Shown here: piece after piece, positions 45,368 through 54,122 of the stretch
How positions within the stretch are numbered: position 1 is the stretch's first letter
How the letters are laid out: every line of letters starts with the position of its first letter
NCBI GenBank assembly: GCA_002337005.1
Contig: DDFD01000079.1
Coordinates: forward strand, 1-60,248
DNA from: Flavobacteriales bacterium UBA1937
GTDB taxonomy: Bacteria > Bacteroidota > Bacteroidia > Flavobacteriales > Weeksellaceae
Length of the DNA: 60,248 bases
Direction of reading: 5' to 3'
Notes under the pieces: model-generated
Database searches by the model: none
What the model saw: only the letters and a program-made list of their open reading frames with translations
Told to the model about the DNA's origin: nothing
Position numbers and translations under genes: made by a program

Positions 45368-45658
45368 GTGAAACAGCATGTTAACATAGCAACTATTTTC
45401 CCTAAATATCTTTTTTGGGATATGGATTATACAAAACTTAATCTTAATAAAGATAAAGACATTATAATCCCAAGAGCGATGTATGCCACAACTGCTGATT
45501 CATTTGAAAGCGACATTCAAAGATTGGAAAAGTTGTATTCTAAAGATGATATTCTTTTTTATCTTAAAAACACTAAAGAACTTATAAGTAATCAAGTATG
45601 TTTAATGGTTTCCAAAAGATATAAGTCTGCTTCATTTATGCGATTCAAAAAAGTATGA
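45368..45658 (+). CDS. AbiE-type antitoxin-like protein (DUF6922)
   Basis: This encodes 96 residues starting at GTG 45368 (MKQHVNIATIFPKYLFWDMD). The FPKYLFWDMDYTKL and DIIIPRAMYAT motifs mark DUF6922 proteins, which are coded upstream of AbiEii toxins. An ATG start would cut the motif, so GTG is preferred. The stop overlaps the toxin start by 4 bp (ATGA), the usual antitoxin-toxin coupling. Confidence 0.75.
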   Translation: MKQHVNIATIFPKYLFWDMDYTKLNLNKDKDIIIPRAMYATTADSFESDIQRLEKLYSKDDILFYLKNTKELISNQVCLMVSKRYKSASFMRFKKV

Positions 45659-46419
45659 GTGCAGTAAGTTCTCTATTACTAAATACTATTTTAGATTTTC
45701 AAAAACTGCCTTCAGTCTCAAAATTTTCTTTGGGAGGAGGGACAAATTTGGCTTTACGTTACGGTCATAGAATCTCTATTGACATTGATTTTATTTCTTC
45801 AAAAATCATAGAAAAGAAAGAATTTGAAACGATTATAGAAGAATCTAAAACTAAATTCGGTAAGAATCTGATGACATCAATACTCATCAATGAGGATTTA
45901 GGGGAACAGTTTATGTTTTTAAGAATGTTTGTTAATGTAAACACTGAAGTGATAAAAGTAGAGTTTTTACAAAATATGAAATGTTTGTTCGAACCAGAAA
46001 TTATCGATGAAATCAAAATGATTCAAAAAAATGACATTGGTCTTTTCAAATTGATGAGTGCTACCAATCGTTTTGCGAAGAAAGACATCTATGATTTGGA
46101 TTTTATTACCGATGAAATCCCATTATTACATTTGTACAATCAACTCCACAAAAAGAGAAGTATTTATAATCTTCCTGAACATCAAAGTTTATTTGATTTA
46201 GACATTGAAAAAGATATTTTTGATTATCCTGAATTGCTATTAGAATTTGATGAATCACAAAACAAATCTCACCGCCCTTCTCATACTCACGACAGAATTG
46301 ATGTTGTTGAGGGAAGCAAAACTTGGATGGAGTCAAGACTAAGCTGGCGAATGAAGGTAAGGAAATTATTCACAGAATTGGGGAAAAATTTTCCTAATCC
46401 CCAAGGAAGATCTAGATAA
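45655..46419 (+). CDS. AbiEii/AbiGii nucleotidyltransferase toxin
   Basis: This encodes 254 residues of the AbiEii/AbiGii family, which modify tRNA or other RNA with nucleotides. The catalytic part has SLGGGTNLALRYGHRISIDIDF (GGG at 27-29, S41, D43, D45). The protein is full-length for the family. It is coupled to the DUF6922 gene and converges on the primase gene with a 15-bp gap between stops. It is the addiction or abortive-infection module of the accessory element. Confidence 0.85.
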   Translation: MSAVSSLLLNTILDFQKLPSVSKFSLGGGTNLALRYGHRISIDIDFISSKIIEKKEFETIIEESKTKFGKNLMTSILINEDLGEQFMFLRMFVNVNTEVIKVEFLQNMKCLFEPEIIDEIKMIQKNDIGLFKLMSATNRFAKKDIYDLDFITDEIPLLHLYNQLHKKRSIYNLPEHQSLFDLDIEKDIFDYPELLLEFDESQNKSHRPSHTHDRIDVVEGSKTWMESRLSWRMKVRKLFTELGKNFPNPQGRSR

Positions 46420-46434
46420 GTGATTTTATAGAAC

Positions 46435-47283
46435 TCATTGGCTACATTTTTTACAACCCCACTCATTAAAATCCTTAAAATCAACATACAACAAAGAACA
46501 ATCTTCCACATTTTTATATTGATTTTGAATCTTTTCTTTAACTGATTTTCCATTGGTATCATTATCCAAAAAAAGTGAAATTTTATTATATTTTTTCAAT
46601 ACTTCCTCAACTTTAAAAAGCATTGCCGTAGAATTAAGAATCAGATAATCTGAATTAGAATTTTCTTTCTTTTCCAAATTTCTAAAAGTCAAATAATCAA
46701 AAAAACCTTCAAAAACAAGAATTTCATTAGAAATATTTAACTCATTTTTTATTAAAGTCACATCCTTTTTACCTAAACAAATTTTGGAATATTTATTTCG
46801 GATTTCAACTCCTCCAGAATTATTGAAAAACCCAATTCCGAAATATTTTTTACCGCTCATTTCATACTCAATTTCTTTCACCAAATTTTTTAGCCCATAC
46901 ACTTTTCGGGATTTTAAATACTGAATTAAAGCAGGATGGTGAATTTCACGAACGTTGAGAATTTTATACTCTTTTTTTTGCTTTGTTTCTTCATTTTGAA
47001 ATTCATTTTGCATAGAAAAATCAAAGCTCTCCAAATATTTCAGTGCTTCTGAAACAGAACAATGATTCATTTGCTGAACAATTGAAATCACATCATAGCT
47101 TTTCCCTGTTCCAAAATCAAACGCTTTGTTTTTGACAAAATCGACCGATAAACTCGGTATTTTTTCTTCTCTATCCAATGCAAAATAAAAAGCCGTTTTC
47201 CTGTTTTCTTTGACTGGGAAAAGATTGAATGATTCCAAAACCGTTCTTATACTTATTTTTTCTTTTACTTCTTCGCAGTTCAT
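46435..47283 (-). CDS. Plasmid-type DNA primase with Toprim domain
   Basis: This encodes 282 residues. The N-terminal part (about 10-85) matches the primase zinc-finger region, including REEKIPSLSVDF and KAFDFGTGKSYDVISIV, but the zinc-binding cysteines are not seen. The Toprim part has VFEGFFDYLTF (E192) and SLFLDNDTNGK (D240, D242). The end, DFNEWGCKKCSQ, is normal-looking for the family. It is transcribed from the iteron side and probably primes plasmid replication. Confidence 0.8.
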   Translation of the reverse strand: MNCEEVKEKISIRTVLESFNLFPVKENRKTAFYFALDREEKIPSLSVDFVKNKAFDFGTGKSYDVISIVQQMNHCSVSEALKYLESFDFSMQNEFQNEETKQKKEYKILNVREIHHPALIQYLKSRKVYGLKNLVKEIEYEMSGKKYFGIGFFNNSGGVEIRNKYSKICLGKKDVTLIKNELNISNEILVFEGFFDYLTFRNLEKKENSNSDYLILNSTAMLFKVEEVLKKYNKISLFLDNDTNGKSVKEKIQNQYKNVEDCSLLYVDFKDFNEWGCKKCSQ

Positions 47284-47417
47284 TTTTTTTCTTTTTTAAA
47301 GCAAATTTTTTATCCGCATTTTCCTTTTAAATAAAAAAAGACTTTTAATTACTTTTATAATACTTTTAATTAAGCACCGAATCGACTTGCAGAAAAGGGT
47401 TTGACCTACTTTTTCGG

Positions 47418-47700
47418 TGAGTGCAATTCCGAATTGGAGATGAGCGGAAATCCGAAATTAAAATGAGTGGAAATCCGAAAAACCAACTGTATTTAGATGA
47501 GTGGAAATCCGAATTGAGATTTTAATTTTAAGTCAAAATTCATAGCATTTCACAATTTCTTATGATTATCCCTATTTTTGAGGCTATTAATTATTTGAAA
47601 TGAGCGGAATTCCGAATTCTCTGTCAAAAAATCTGATATTTTAACATTCCTTTAACTTCAGCCACCGCAATTCCGAATTTCAAGTGAGCGCAATTCCGAA
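47418..47700. repeat. Iteron array, probable replication origin (oriV)
   Basis: Six direct repeats of TGAG(T/C)G(G/C)AA(A/T)TCCGAA start at 47418, 47441, 47464, 47498, 47601 and 47685, plus a degenerate copy at 47662. Three intervals are 23 bp and one is 34 bp, close to two and three helix turns. The array ends just before the stop of the initiator gene. This is the standard iteron arrangement for a Rep_3-type initiator. Confidence 0.85.
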
Positions 47701-47701
47701 A

Positions 47702-48832
47702 TCAGACAATCATTGGGTAACCATTCGGAAATAATTCTCCCATTTTTGTACATTGGTATATCTGTATGATTAACCTCTGAATTTCATTTAAAAAATCCTT
47801 TCCCTGAAATATGGTTGATTTAATTCCTTGCAGCCTATTGTTTCTGATAAATTCCTTGAACGCTTTTTCTATCAAAGCTCTTGTTTGTGGAATATTTCGG
47901 TATTGGTGAAAAAACTGAGTCATTTCATTTTCCTGCAAACCATATCTTTTTCGGAAATAGCTCAATCTTTCGGTAATTTTCCTTTCTTGCTTAAGATACG
48001 CTTCGTTTGATTTCGATACTTTTTGTGGGTTTTCGGACGTAGCATTATCTGTGATCATTTTTATTTCATATGGAAGAATGAAAATCAAATCTCTTTTATA
48101 TTTGTAAGTGAAAGACTGATTGTTATATTTGCTTAAGCTTAATCTTGCAGGCTTTAGAAATTTGAAGCAAAAATCATTAGCTGTTTTATAATTCAAACCA
48201 AATTTTTTATTGAGTGTAGAAAGCTTCAGAACCGTACCATTTTCAGGCAATTTTGAAAGCCATATCGCAAAAATAATATGCTTGTTGTTTCGTATATTAT
48301 ACACCAAATGATACAAAACATAGTTATATTCTGGGATTACTAATAACTTTTTGAGCCAATAACTACTGACTAAAAAAATTGTGTAACCTCTTTTATCGTA
48401 ACTAGGCGTAGAAATCAATCCTCCGAAAGTTTTTATTTCTTTTCCTTTGGAATTCACCGATTTATACCAACCCATTTTAAATTTGGCAAGAAACTCATAC
48501 GCATCTATCACTTGTTTGGTAGATCCGCTCGGAGAAATTTTACTATTTCTAATTTTGATGGAAGCAAAAATATTGTTTTCGGTTTCAAATTCTTCATCGA
48601 AAAGAGAAAGTTGCTTCGGGCGATCCTGCGGTCGAAATTGTTCATTGCTAATAATGGAAATGATGTTAAAAATCACTCTAAGCGCATTAATCGGAATATC
48701 TACAGCTTCAGAATCATCAAAAATAAAATCATCTACAAAATGATTTCCAATGCGAATTTTATCAATGGTTTTATCGGTTTTGTCTTCAAATCCTTTGCGG
48801 ATAAGTCGTAAATCCTTTTCAGAAATAGCCAT
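47702..48832 (-). CDS. Plasmid replication initiator (Rep_3-like)
   Basis: This encodes 376 residues. The protein is basic and helical, with a two-winged-helix layout as in Rep_3 initiators: SYWLKKLLVIPEYNYVLYHL and VLKLSTLNKKFGLNYKT, then FLKPARLSLSKYNNQSFTYK. The iterons lie directly beyond its stop. The gene is followed by the primase on the same strand. The family assignment is by layout and context, because no single motif is decisive. Confidence 0.75.
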   Translation of the reverse strand: MAISEKDLRLIRKGFEDKTDKTIDKIRIGNHFVDDFIFDDSEAVDIPINALRVIFNIISIISNEQFRPQDRPKQLSLFDEEFETENNIFASIKIRNSKISPSGSTKQVIDAYEFLAKFKMGWYKSVNSKGKEIKTFGGLISTPSYDKRGYTIFLVSSYWLKKLLVIPEYNYVLYHLVYNIRNNKHIIFAIWLSKLPENGTVLKLSTLNKKFGLNYKTANDFCFKFLKPARLSLSKYNNQSFTYKYKRDLIFILPYEIKMITDNATSENPQKVSKSNEAYLKQERKITERLSYFRKRYGLQENEMTQFFHQYRNIPQTRALIEKAFKEFIRNNRLQGIKSTIFQGKDFLNEIQRLIIQIYQCTKMGELFPNGYPMIV

Positions 48833-48890
48833 AATTTGTTAAGCTTTTTAGGGAAATGATATTGATCAGAACTTTTTTAAACATTGAAGA

Positions 48891-49130
48891 TCATTTCAGC
48901 AATCTGATTTTCTCGTTTTTCAACATTTTTGATCCTTCATTGAGACTGTAATATTTATAATTATTTATGCCTTCATATTGGAAAACTCTTTTTTCGACTT
49001 TTCCGAAATTGATAATTCTTATTTTTTGAATCCCTTTATATTCTGCCATCATTCCATTGATGCTTACTTTTTGACCAGGTTTTAAATCAGATATTCTCAT
49101 TGTATTGTGTTTTATCTTTTTGCCATTCAT
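48891..49130 (-). CDS. Small protein of unknown function
   Basis: This encodes 79 residues (MNGKKIKHNT..., or from MRISDLKPGQKVSINGMMAE at 49100), basic and beta-rich, with VEKRVFQYEGINNYKYYSL. It may be an SH3-like or ribosomal-fold protein, but no family is assigned. It lies between the initiator gene and the helix-turn-helix gene. Confidence 0.55.
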   Translation of the reverse strand: MNGKKIKHNTMRISDLKPGQKVSINGMMAEYKGIQKIRIINFGKVEKRVFQYEGINNYKYYSLNEGSKMLKNEKIRLLK

Positions 49131-49160
49131 ATTTTTTGAATTTTTTTATTAATTCTTACT

Positions 49161-49871
49161 TTAAGATTCTGGACGTTTTATGTTTGGAATGTCTTGCAAT
49201 GAAATAAAATGTTCCTCATTACTATTTTTCAAATAAGGTAAGGTACTTTTTAAGGTAGATTTCCAATTGCGAATGGGACGATTAGAGGTATTTTTCCAAC
49301 CGTTATTTACCCAATTTTCATATTTTCTAGTGAGACTCAAATCCAATTCGGGGTCATAGTCTTTCAATGATTTTGCATACTTCATAAATTCTTCCAAAGA
49401 GGGAATATCTACAATATGAATAGAATGCCTTGGTGAATGAATATGGAGTATTTCATCTTTCAGGTTTGGATTTTGGATAGTACTTTTAACTGGTAAATGA
49501 TGTAGTTCTAAATGATTCATATTTTCTGTTACCAGAATTTGTAATGCGTCTTTAGTTTTTGCTTTTCTTTCATTTTTATTTTCTTGGACTTGTAAAGGAT
49601 AGTTCAATATTAATCTGTAGGTGCAGGGAAAACCGTTTGCATTTTCATACTTTATTAATCCTAACTCTCGCAACCTTTCTTTGGAAGCCTTTACCGTTTT
49701 TCGTGTTATTCTCAGTATCTTGCTTATTGTAACATCGGAAACTGTAATGTCATATCCTTTGTTCTCGTTTGCTAAGTTCAGAAGATATAGATATGTTGCA
49801 ATGATCGTGGGATTGAGCTGTGTTTTTTGATTAAACTCCCAAAACCGTTGTATTAATTCGAGGTAATACAT
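49161..49871 (-). CDS. Winged-helix protein of mobile elements
   Basis: This encodes 236 residues from the ATG at 49871 (MYYLELIQRFWEFNQKTQLN). I rejected the ATG at 49931, which lies inside the DUF3853 gene. A winged helix-turn-helix is seen with DITVSDVTISKILRITRKTVKASKERLRELGLI, then a variable middle and a C-terminal block FMKYAKSL, ENWVNNGWKN and RNWKSTL, found in DnaD/DnaT-like replication adaptors. Its start follows the DUF3853 stop by 1 bp. Confidence 0.7.
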   Translation of the reverse strand: MYYLELIQRFWEFNQKTQLNPTIIATYLYLLNLANENKGYDITVSDVTISKILRITRKTVKASKERLRELGLIKYENANGFPCTYRLILNYPLQVQENKNERKAKTKDALQILVTENMNHLELHHLPVKSTIQNPNLKDEILHIHSPRHSIHIVDIPSLEEFMKYAKSLKDYDPELDLSLTRKYENWVNNGWKNTSNRPIRNWKSTLKSTLPYLKNSNEEHFISLQDIPNIKRPES

Positions 49872-49872
49872 C

Positions 49873-50124
49873 TTATTTTTTGGCAAAAAGTTGTAATGCC
49901 TTTTCTTTGTTGATGATAATGATATTACCATTTTGGATAATGGCTTTGTCCAATATTCCAGAAGATTTTATTTCAGATGCTTTAGAAACTGAACATCCTA
50001 GAATTTTTGCCAAACCTTTCAGCCCATATTCATATTTGTTTTCTGAATTTAATTTCTTTGAAATATCCAAAAATTCTTCAACCGTCAGTTTCCAAATAGG
50101 TGTTTTGGGGTCTATTTGTTTCAT
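49873..50124 (-). CDS. DUF3853 family protein
   Basis: This encodes 83 residues with DPKTPIWKLTVEEFLDISKK, then YGLKGLAKILGCSVSKASEI and NIIIINKEKALQLF. This is the DUF3853 family, a short helix-turn-helix-like protein of Bacteroidota mobile elements. The ATG of the winged-helix gene follows its stop by 1 bp. Confidence 0.85.
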   Translation of the reverse strand: MKQIDPKTPIWKLTVEEFLDISKKLNSENKYEYGLKGLAKILGCSVSKASEIKSSGILDKAIIQNGNIIIINKEKALQLFAKK

Positions 50125-50167
50125 TTGTTATTACTTTATTCGATTATCAAATTACTGATCTTCTTTT

Positions 50168-50710
50168 TCAGACCTCCATTCTTTGCAGCTTGAAAATCCA
50201 ATTTCTTGCTGCTGCCTGCCAGCTTTTCATTAAAGTCTTGTCATTCCGTTTCCAATGTTGTGATTCATAGAAAGAATAAAACTCATTTGCTTCAATAGAG
50301 GACAAATCCCGTTCATTAAAATATAATTCTACTTCATGAAATTTTGGTGCAGAAAATTTATTTTCTCTTTCTGGTAAACATTTTTGCTCTTGAAATGACT
50401 GTGTTTTGGATATTTTTACATGTTCTACCTCTTTAATTTCAATTAAGCTTCCCTTATATGAATCATAGCTGGGTAAGTAAATAATAAAACCTGCTTGGTG
50501 AAGCTCTCGAATACATTTATGATAAGTAGCAAAGGATCTAATCTTACTTAATTCCATTACTTCTTCTCGACAAATACGGAAAGGATTTCTAAATTCGTTT
50601 ATGCTCCATAATTGAAAAAGCGAAATATACATGCTTATGTGGGATGGGAGCAGCCACTCTTCCTGAATAATGCGGTCAAAAAAGCTATTGATACTTTTGG
50701 AATTCTTCAT
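50168..50710 (-). CDS. Replication-adaptor-like helix-turn-helix protein
   Basis: This encodes 180 residues. SFFDRIIQEEWLLPSHISMY and CREEVMELSKIRSFATYHK form a winged-helix-like N-terminal part. The C-terminal block EANEFYSFYESQHWKRND and SWQAAARNWIFKL resembles the ssDNA-binding tail of DnaT-like proteins in mobile elements. The function is inferred. It lies between the DUF3853 and excisionase-like genes. Confidence 0.6.
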   Translation of the reverse strand: MKNSKSINSFFDRIIQEEWLLPSHISMYISLFQLWSINEFRNPFRICREEVMELSKIRSFATYHKCIRELHQAGFIIYLPSYDSYKGSLIEIKEVEHVKISKTQSFQEQKCLPERENKFSAPKFHEVELYFNERDLSSIEANEFYSFYESQHWKRNDKTLMKSWQAAARNWIFKLQRMEV

Positions 50711-50725
50711 AATTATTGATAAGTA

Positions 50726-50989
50726 TTACTGCTTTTGCTCGGTCAATAGTTTTTGGATGTCTTTATAATTGTAATACAAAGTCCCTCCTATCTTGCTGTA
50801 AGATAATGTCCCGTTAATCCTTAAATTTTGTAATGTCCCAGAAGATATCTTGAGCAACGTCTTAACCTCGGAAGTCCGAAGCCACAATTTTTGTTCACTT
50901 GCCTTGTTTTTAATTAATTGTTCAATCCCTTCCAACAGTTCATTCTTAAACTGCTGAAGGTCATCTTTGGTAAGAATTGATATTTCCAT
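50726..50989 (-). CDS. Excisionase-like helix-turn-helix protein
   Basis: This encodes 87 residues. After an N-terminal helix, LWLRTSEVKTLLKISSGTLQ and LRINGTLSYSKIGGTLYYNY form a MerR-like helix-turn-helix of the type annotated as excisionase or plasmid regulator (DNA-binding, Xis-like). Its upstream region carries a strong inverted repeat that could be its binding site. Confidence 0.8.
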   Translation of the reverse strand: MEISILTKDDLQQFKNELLEGIEQLIKNKASEQKLWLRTSEVKTLLKISSGTLQNLRINGTLSYSKIGGTLYYNYKDIQKLLTEQKQ

Positions 50990-51034
50990 GATTTTAAAAA
51001 TTATTTGTAGGACAAATTTTCAAAATCGCACAAG

Positions 51035-51072
51035 AAATCTTTCGGTAGTTTTTCGGTACTACCGAAAGATTT
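51035..51072. repeat. 15-bp perfect inverted repeat upstream of the excisionase-like gene
   Basis: AAATCTTTCGGTAGT (51035-51049) and ACTACCGAAAGATTT (51058-51072) are perfect complements with an 8-nt loop. The loop carries a further TTTCGGT, so three copies of the core (two direct, one inverted) are within 38 bp. It lies 46 bp upstream of the excisionase-like start and 150 bp past the RteC stop. Confidence 0.8.
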
Positions 51073-51222
51073 ATTTCTATCACCTATTAATAAGCAGATT
51101 TACAATGAAAGATTATTTGAATTATTCATAAAAGGCTGAAGAAAAACAGGAAAAGCGGATATAATAAAATAAATGGTTGCTTTTCATCTTAAAACTCCGT
51201 CTAAAAACATCATCACTCATCA

Positions 51223-52068
51223 TTATACATCCAAATCATTCAGAAATTGATCCATATTTTGGATGAGTAATGATAAAAACTTTGTTCTGTCCGTTTTTCT
51301 AAGTCGTATTTCGCCTAAAGTCTTATGATAGTTACCTAAATTAATATGTAAAGCGTTTTCCGCCCATCTGAAAATTTCTGCCAAATCTGAATGTCCCCCA
51401 TTAAAACATTTCGTCTGATGAAGCGAGTATAATAACTCAATCAAGGCAACTTTTGGAGCTGTCCATTCCAGATGCTGAATATGAGCTATTGAGCTTTGCT
51501 GACTATCTTTTGAATCGATTTTATTGGTTAAGTATTGATCTAAAAGGTCGTTTGCCAGAATTTGAGAAACGATATGATCGTGGGATGTTGAAAATCCTTC
51601 ATCATAGCTGTATAGTTCCGGACTAAGCTTTAATTTAAAATCAAACTTAAACCTTACAAAATATTTTTTGTCCAGATAGGTTGATTTTCTACGATAGTAG
51701 CTGATAAATTCTTTTTGTTCGTTATAAAAATACAGCAGATTGGATCTTTCGTTTTGATAATAAGATTTTAATGCCTGAGGATCAGCATAAGGTCTTGAGG
51801 ATTCTATTGCCAAAACTTTGGAATAGTAAACATAAACCGCAATAAATTGCGGTTTGGTATGTTTGAAAAAATAAATCTCATCGCTCCAGTCAGAAAATTG
51901 GTATTGTTTCAAAATATCCTTCAGATGCCTGATAGCCATATCTGTTTCCATCAGAATTTCTTCAGACTTAAGAATGATATCATTTTCACTTCTGTTAATT
52001 TGATCTATGGTGGTTATAAGGTTTTTCCAAAGTTGGTCAATTTTTTTCTTAAAATTTTCTCGATTCAT
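51223..52068 (-). CDS. RteC family protein
   Basis: This encodes 281 residues, helical, with RteC-type segments: DMAIRHLKDILKQYQFSDWS, KTLGEIRLRKTDRTKFLSLL and PKVALIELLYSLHQTKCFNGG. RteC in CTnDOT activates excision of conjugative elements. It is coded upstream of the excisionase-like gene on the same strand and so fits as its regulator, marking the right side of the accessory region. Confidence 0.85.
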   Translation of the reverse strand: MNRENFKKKIDQLWKNLITTIDQINRSENDIILKSEEILMETDMAIRHLKDILKQYQFSDWSDEIYFFKHTKPQFIAVYVYYSKVLAIESSRPYADPQALKSYYQNERSNLLYFYNEQKEFISYYRRKSTYLDKKYFVRFKFDFKLKLSPELYSYDEGFSTSHDHIVSQILANDLLDQYLTNKIDSKDSQQSSIAHIQHLEWTAPKVALIELLYSLHQTKCFNGGHSDLAEIFRWAENALHINLGNYHKTLGEIRLRKTDRTKFLSLLIQNMDQFLNDLDV

Positions 52069-52125
52069 ACGTTTATTTTTTTGTTAATGTTATTTTTAAC
52101 GTAAAACCGGGCTAATGATAGAAAA

Positions 52126-53859
52126 TTAGAATTCATTCAATTCCTCTTTTCTCTTCCTGATAAAGTCAACAGGTCTCATACCAGTGATTTCCATAAAATG
52201 TGTTGAAAAAATTTGTCTGTGCGACATTCCACATTCCTCAGCCAGACTGTCAATAGAATAATTAAGATATTTACTGTTTTCTAAGAGTAAATTGGTGATG
52301 TATTTAATACGCAAAATTTTTAGGTACATTGTAAATGTCATCTGATAATGTTCATTAAGAACATAGGATACATGAGTCCGATTACTTCCGATCATTTTAG
52401 CAACGGTTGAAAGCGTTAGGTTTTTCTTTAGAAACAGTTTTTTCTTTTCAAAAAGTTCAAGCTTGGCTCTGACTTCATTAATAATTTCTGGACTGTATAT
52501 GTTTTTCTCTTGTATAGAAATATTGGATGTGTCCTTAAAAGTATCATTTTTCTGAGGACTACTCATTTTATTTAGTAATTCCTGATATTTCAGACTAATT
52601 TCATTTTCTCTCTTTCTTGAATTCCATGATTTCCAAATTGAAAAGCCTAATAATAAGAAGCCAATACCGATTGAAAAATACAAAAGCAAAAGACCATTTC
52701 TATGTTCATATTCCAATCGCTTCTTTTCTTTCAATAAAGTACTGGTGTCATATTCACGGTGAATTTTTGACGACAGCATAGCAAAATCCGCATTAATGAT
52801 GGAGTCTGCTTTTAACAACTGATTGGTATAGTATAGTTGTTTTTCTGGATTTTGTTGCTGCTTTGCATCTCTAATCAGATATTCATAACCTTCCCTAATC
52901 TCAGGATTAATAAACCGAAACTTATTCACCAGTGAATCTACTTTATTTAGATAATGTAATGATTCTGTTCTATTACCTCTCTGCTTGTAAAGCTTTCCCA
53001 AATAAAAATACACCGTATTCAATGATGCATAGTCCTGATCACGGCTCAAAATATCCTGTGCAAGTTTAAAATGCTTTAGTGCTTCGTCTAATCTTCCTTG
53101 TCTTAAAAGCTGAATACCTTTCCCCTTTTGAAAATAACCATACTCTATCGAAAACTCACTGGTATTTTTTAGTCTTTTCAAACCGATCGTAATCAGAGAA
53201 TCTTCTTTGCGAAATAAACGAAGATTTTTATAACAGGTACTTAAGCGATAAATACTGTTGAAATATCCAGATTCATTATTGAGTTTCAGGTTCGGGTGAA
53301 GGTTTTCCGATATATTATTCTCAAAATAACGAGCTGTATTCTCAAAATGCTTGGCAGCTTCCTTATAATATCCCAAATAGCATTTAACCATCCCTAAATG
53401 GTAGATTATTTTATTTTTGAGATACTCATCTTTTGAATCTTCTGAAAATTCAAATGCCTTCAGGTATTGATTCAAAGCAGATTTATACTGTCTTCGATTG
53501 TAATAGTAAATGATCCCTTTTCCAAGATAAGCTCTCGAAATTTGATCCTTATCATTGAACTTTATAGCCGTGACAATACAACTGTCTGCATAAGATAATT
53601 TCTGGTCAATGCTTTTTGTATAGTAGATTGCTTCCTCATACCCTTCAATCTGCTTTTTTAAATTATGTTCTCTCTTGGCTTTTTCAATATACCTATTGAC
53701 AAAAACCATTGCCCTATTGTCATTTTCAGGATAGGATTCAAACAAGCCATAAATATTTTCGTAAGATTCTTTATCATATTTTCCCTGCTGTTCCTGACCT
53801 TGTACCGAAAACAACATCAAATTAAAAATAATCAACAATATTTTATTATTACAGAACAT
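52126..53859 (-). CDS. TPR/AraC membrane-anchored transcriptional regulator
   Basis: This encodes 577 residues. After a signal peptide (MFCNNKILLIIFNLMLFSVQG) comes a TPR-rich domain of about 350 residues (SRAYLGKGIIYYYNRR, RGNRTESLHYLNKVDS), then a transmembrane helix (388-410, LLLLYFSIGIGFLLLGFSIW) and a C-terminal AraC-type helix-turn-helix (481-577; SLAEECGMSHRQIFSTHF). The periplasmic TPR part could sense a peptide and pass the signal to the cytoplasmic DNA-binding part. It is divergent from the lipoprotein/MauE genes. Confidence 0.85.
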   Translation of the reverse strand: MFCNNKILLIIFNLMLFSVQGQEQQGKYDKESYENIYGLFESYPENDNRAMVFVNRYIEKAKREHNLKKQIEGYEEAIYYTKSIDQKLSYADSCIVTAIKFNDKDQISRAYLGKGIIYYYNRRQYKSALNQYLKAFEFSEDSKDEYLKNKIIYHLGMVKCYLGYYKEAAKHFENTARYFENNISENLHPNLKLNNESGYFNSIYRLSTCYKNLRLFRKEDSLITIGLKRLKNTSEFSIEYGYFQKGKGIQLLRQGRLDEALKHFKLAQDILSRDQDYASLNTVYFYLGKLYKQRGNRTESLHYLNKVDSLVNKFRFINPEIREGYEYLIRDAKQQQNPEKQLYYTNQLLKADSIINADFAMLSSKIHREYDTSTLLKEKKRLEYEHRNGLLLLYFSIGIGFLLLGFSIWKSWNSRKRENEISLKYQELLNKMSSPQKNDTFKDTSNISIQEKNIYSPEIINEVRAKLELFEKKKLFLKKNLTLSTVAKMIGSNRTHVSYVLNEHYQMTFTMYLKILRIKYITNLLLENSKYLNYSIDSLAEECGMSHRQIFSTHFMEITGMRPVDFIRKRKEELNEF

Positions 53860-53977
53860 AATGGAAAAATATATTCAAATTTAATAAAAATCATTAATTA
53901 AACACTTGTTTTAATATTCATCTGCTATACGATGTTTTTTTCGATTGATTTTCAATACAATAGCTGTTTTTTTTGAC

Positions 53978-54023
53978 AGGACGAATGTATCAATCATTCC
54001 CACTGTATTGATACATCAGTCCT
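53978..54023. promoter_or_regulatory. Imperfect 17-bp inverted repeat, candidate operator
   Basis: AGGACGAATGTATCAAT (53978-53994) and ATTGATACATCAGTCCT (54007-54023) pair with two mismatches around a 12-nt spacer. It lies in the divergent region between the AraC-type regulator and the lipoprotein gene, 119 bp and 100 bp from their starts. No T-run follows. Confidence 0.6.
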
Positions 54024-54122
54024 ATTAACACTTTTTTCAGTCTCCAAAGCCCTCTAATTTAGCCATCAGAATTCTAAACAAAATCCGGCCGGGATAACTT
54101 TTAAAACCATTAACTAAAAATT

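Noticed and set aside
47418..47700. CRISPR-like array
   Set aside because: The repeats are 16 bp, non-palindromic, irregularly spaced and beside a replication initiator, so they are iterons.
49872..49931. ATG at 49931 as the start of the winged-helix gene
   Set aside because: It would overlap the DUF3853 gene by about 60 bp; the ATG at 49871 is 1 bp after that gene's stop.
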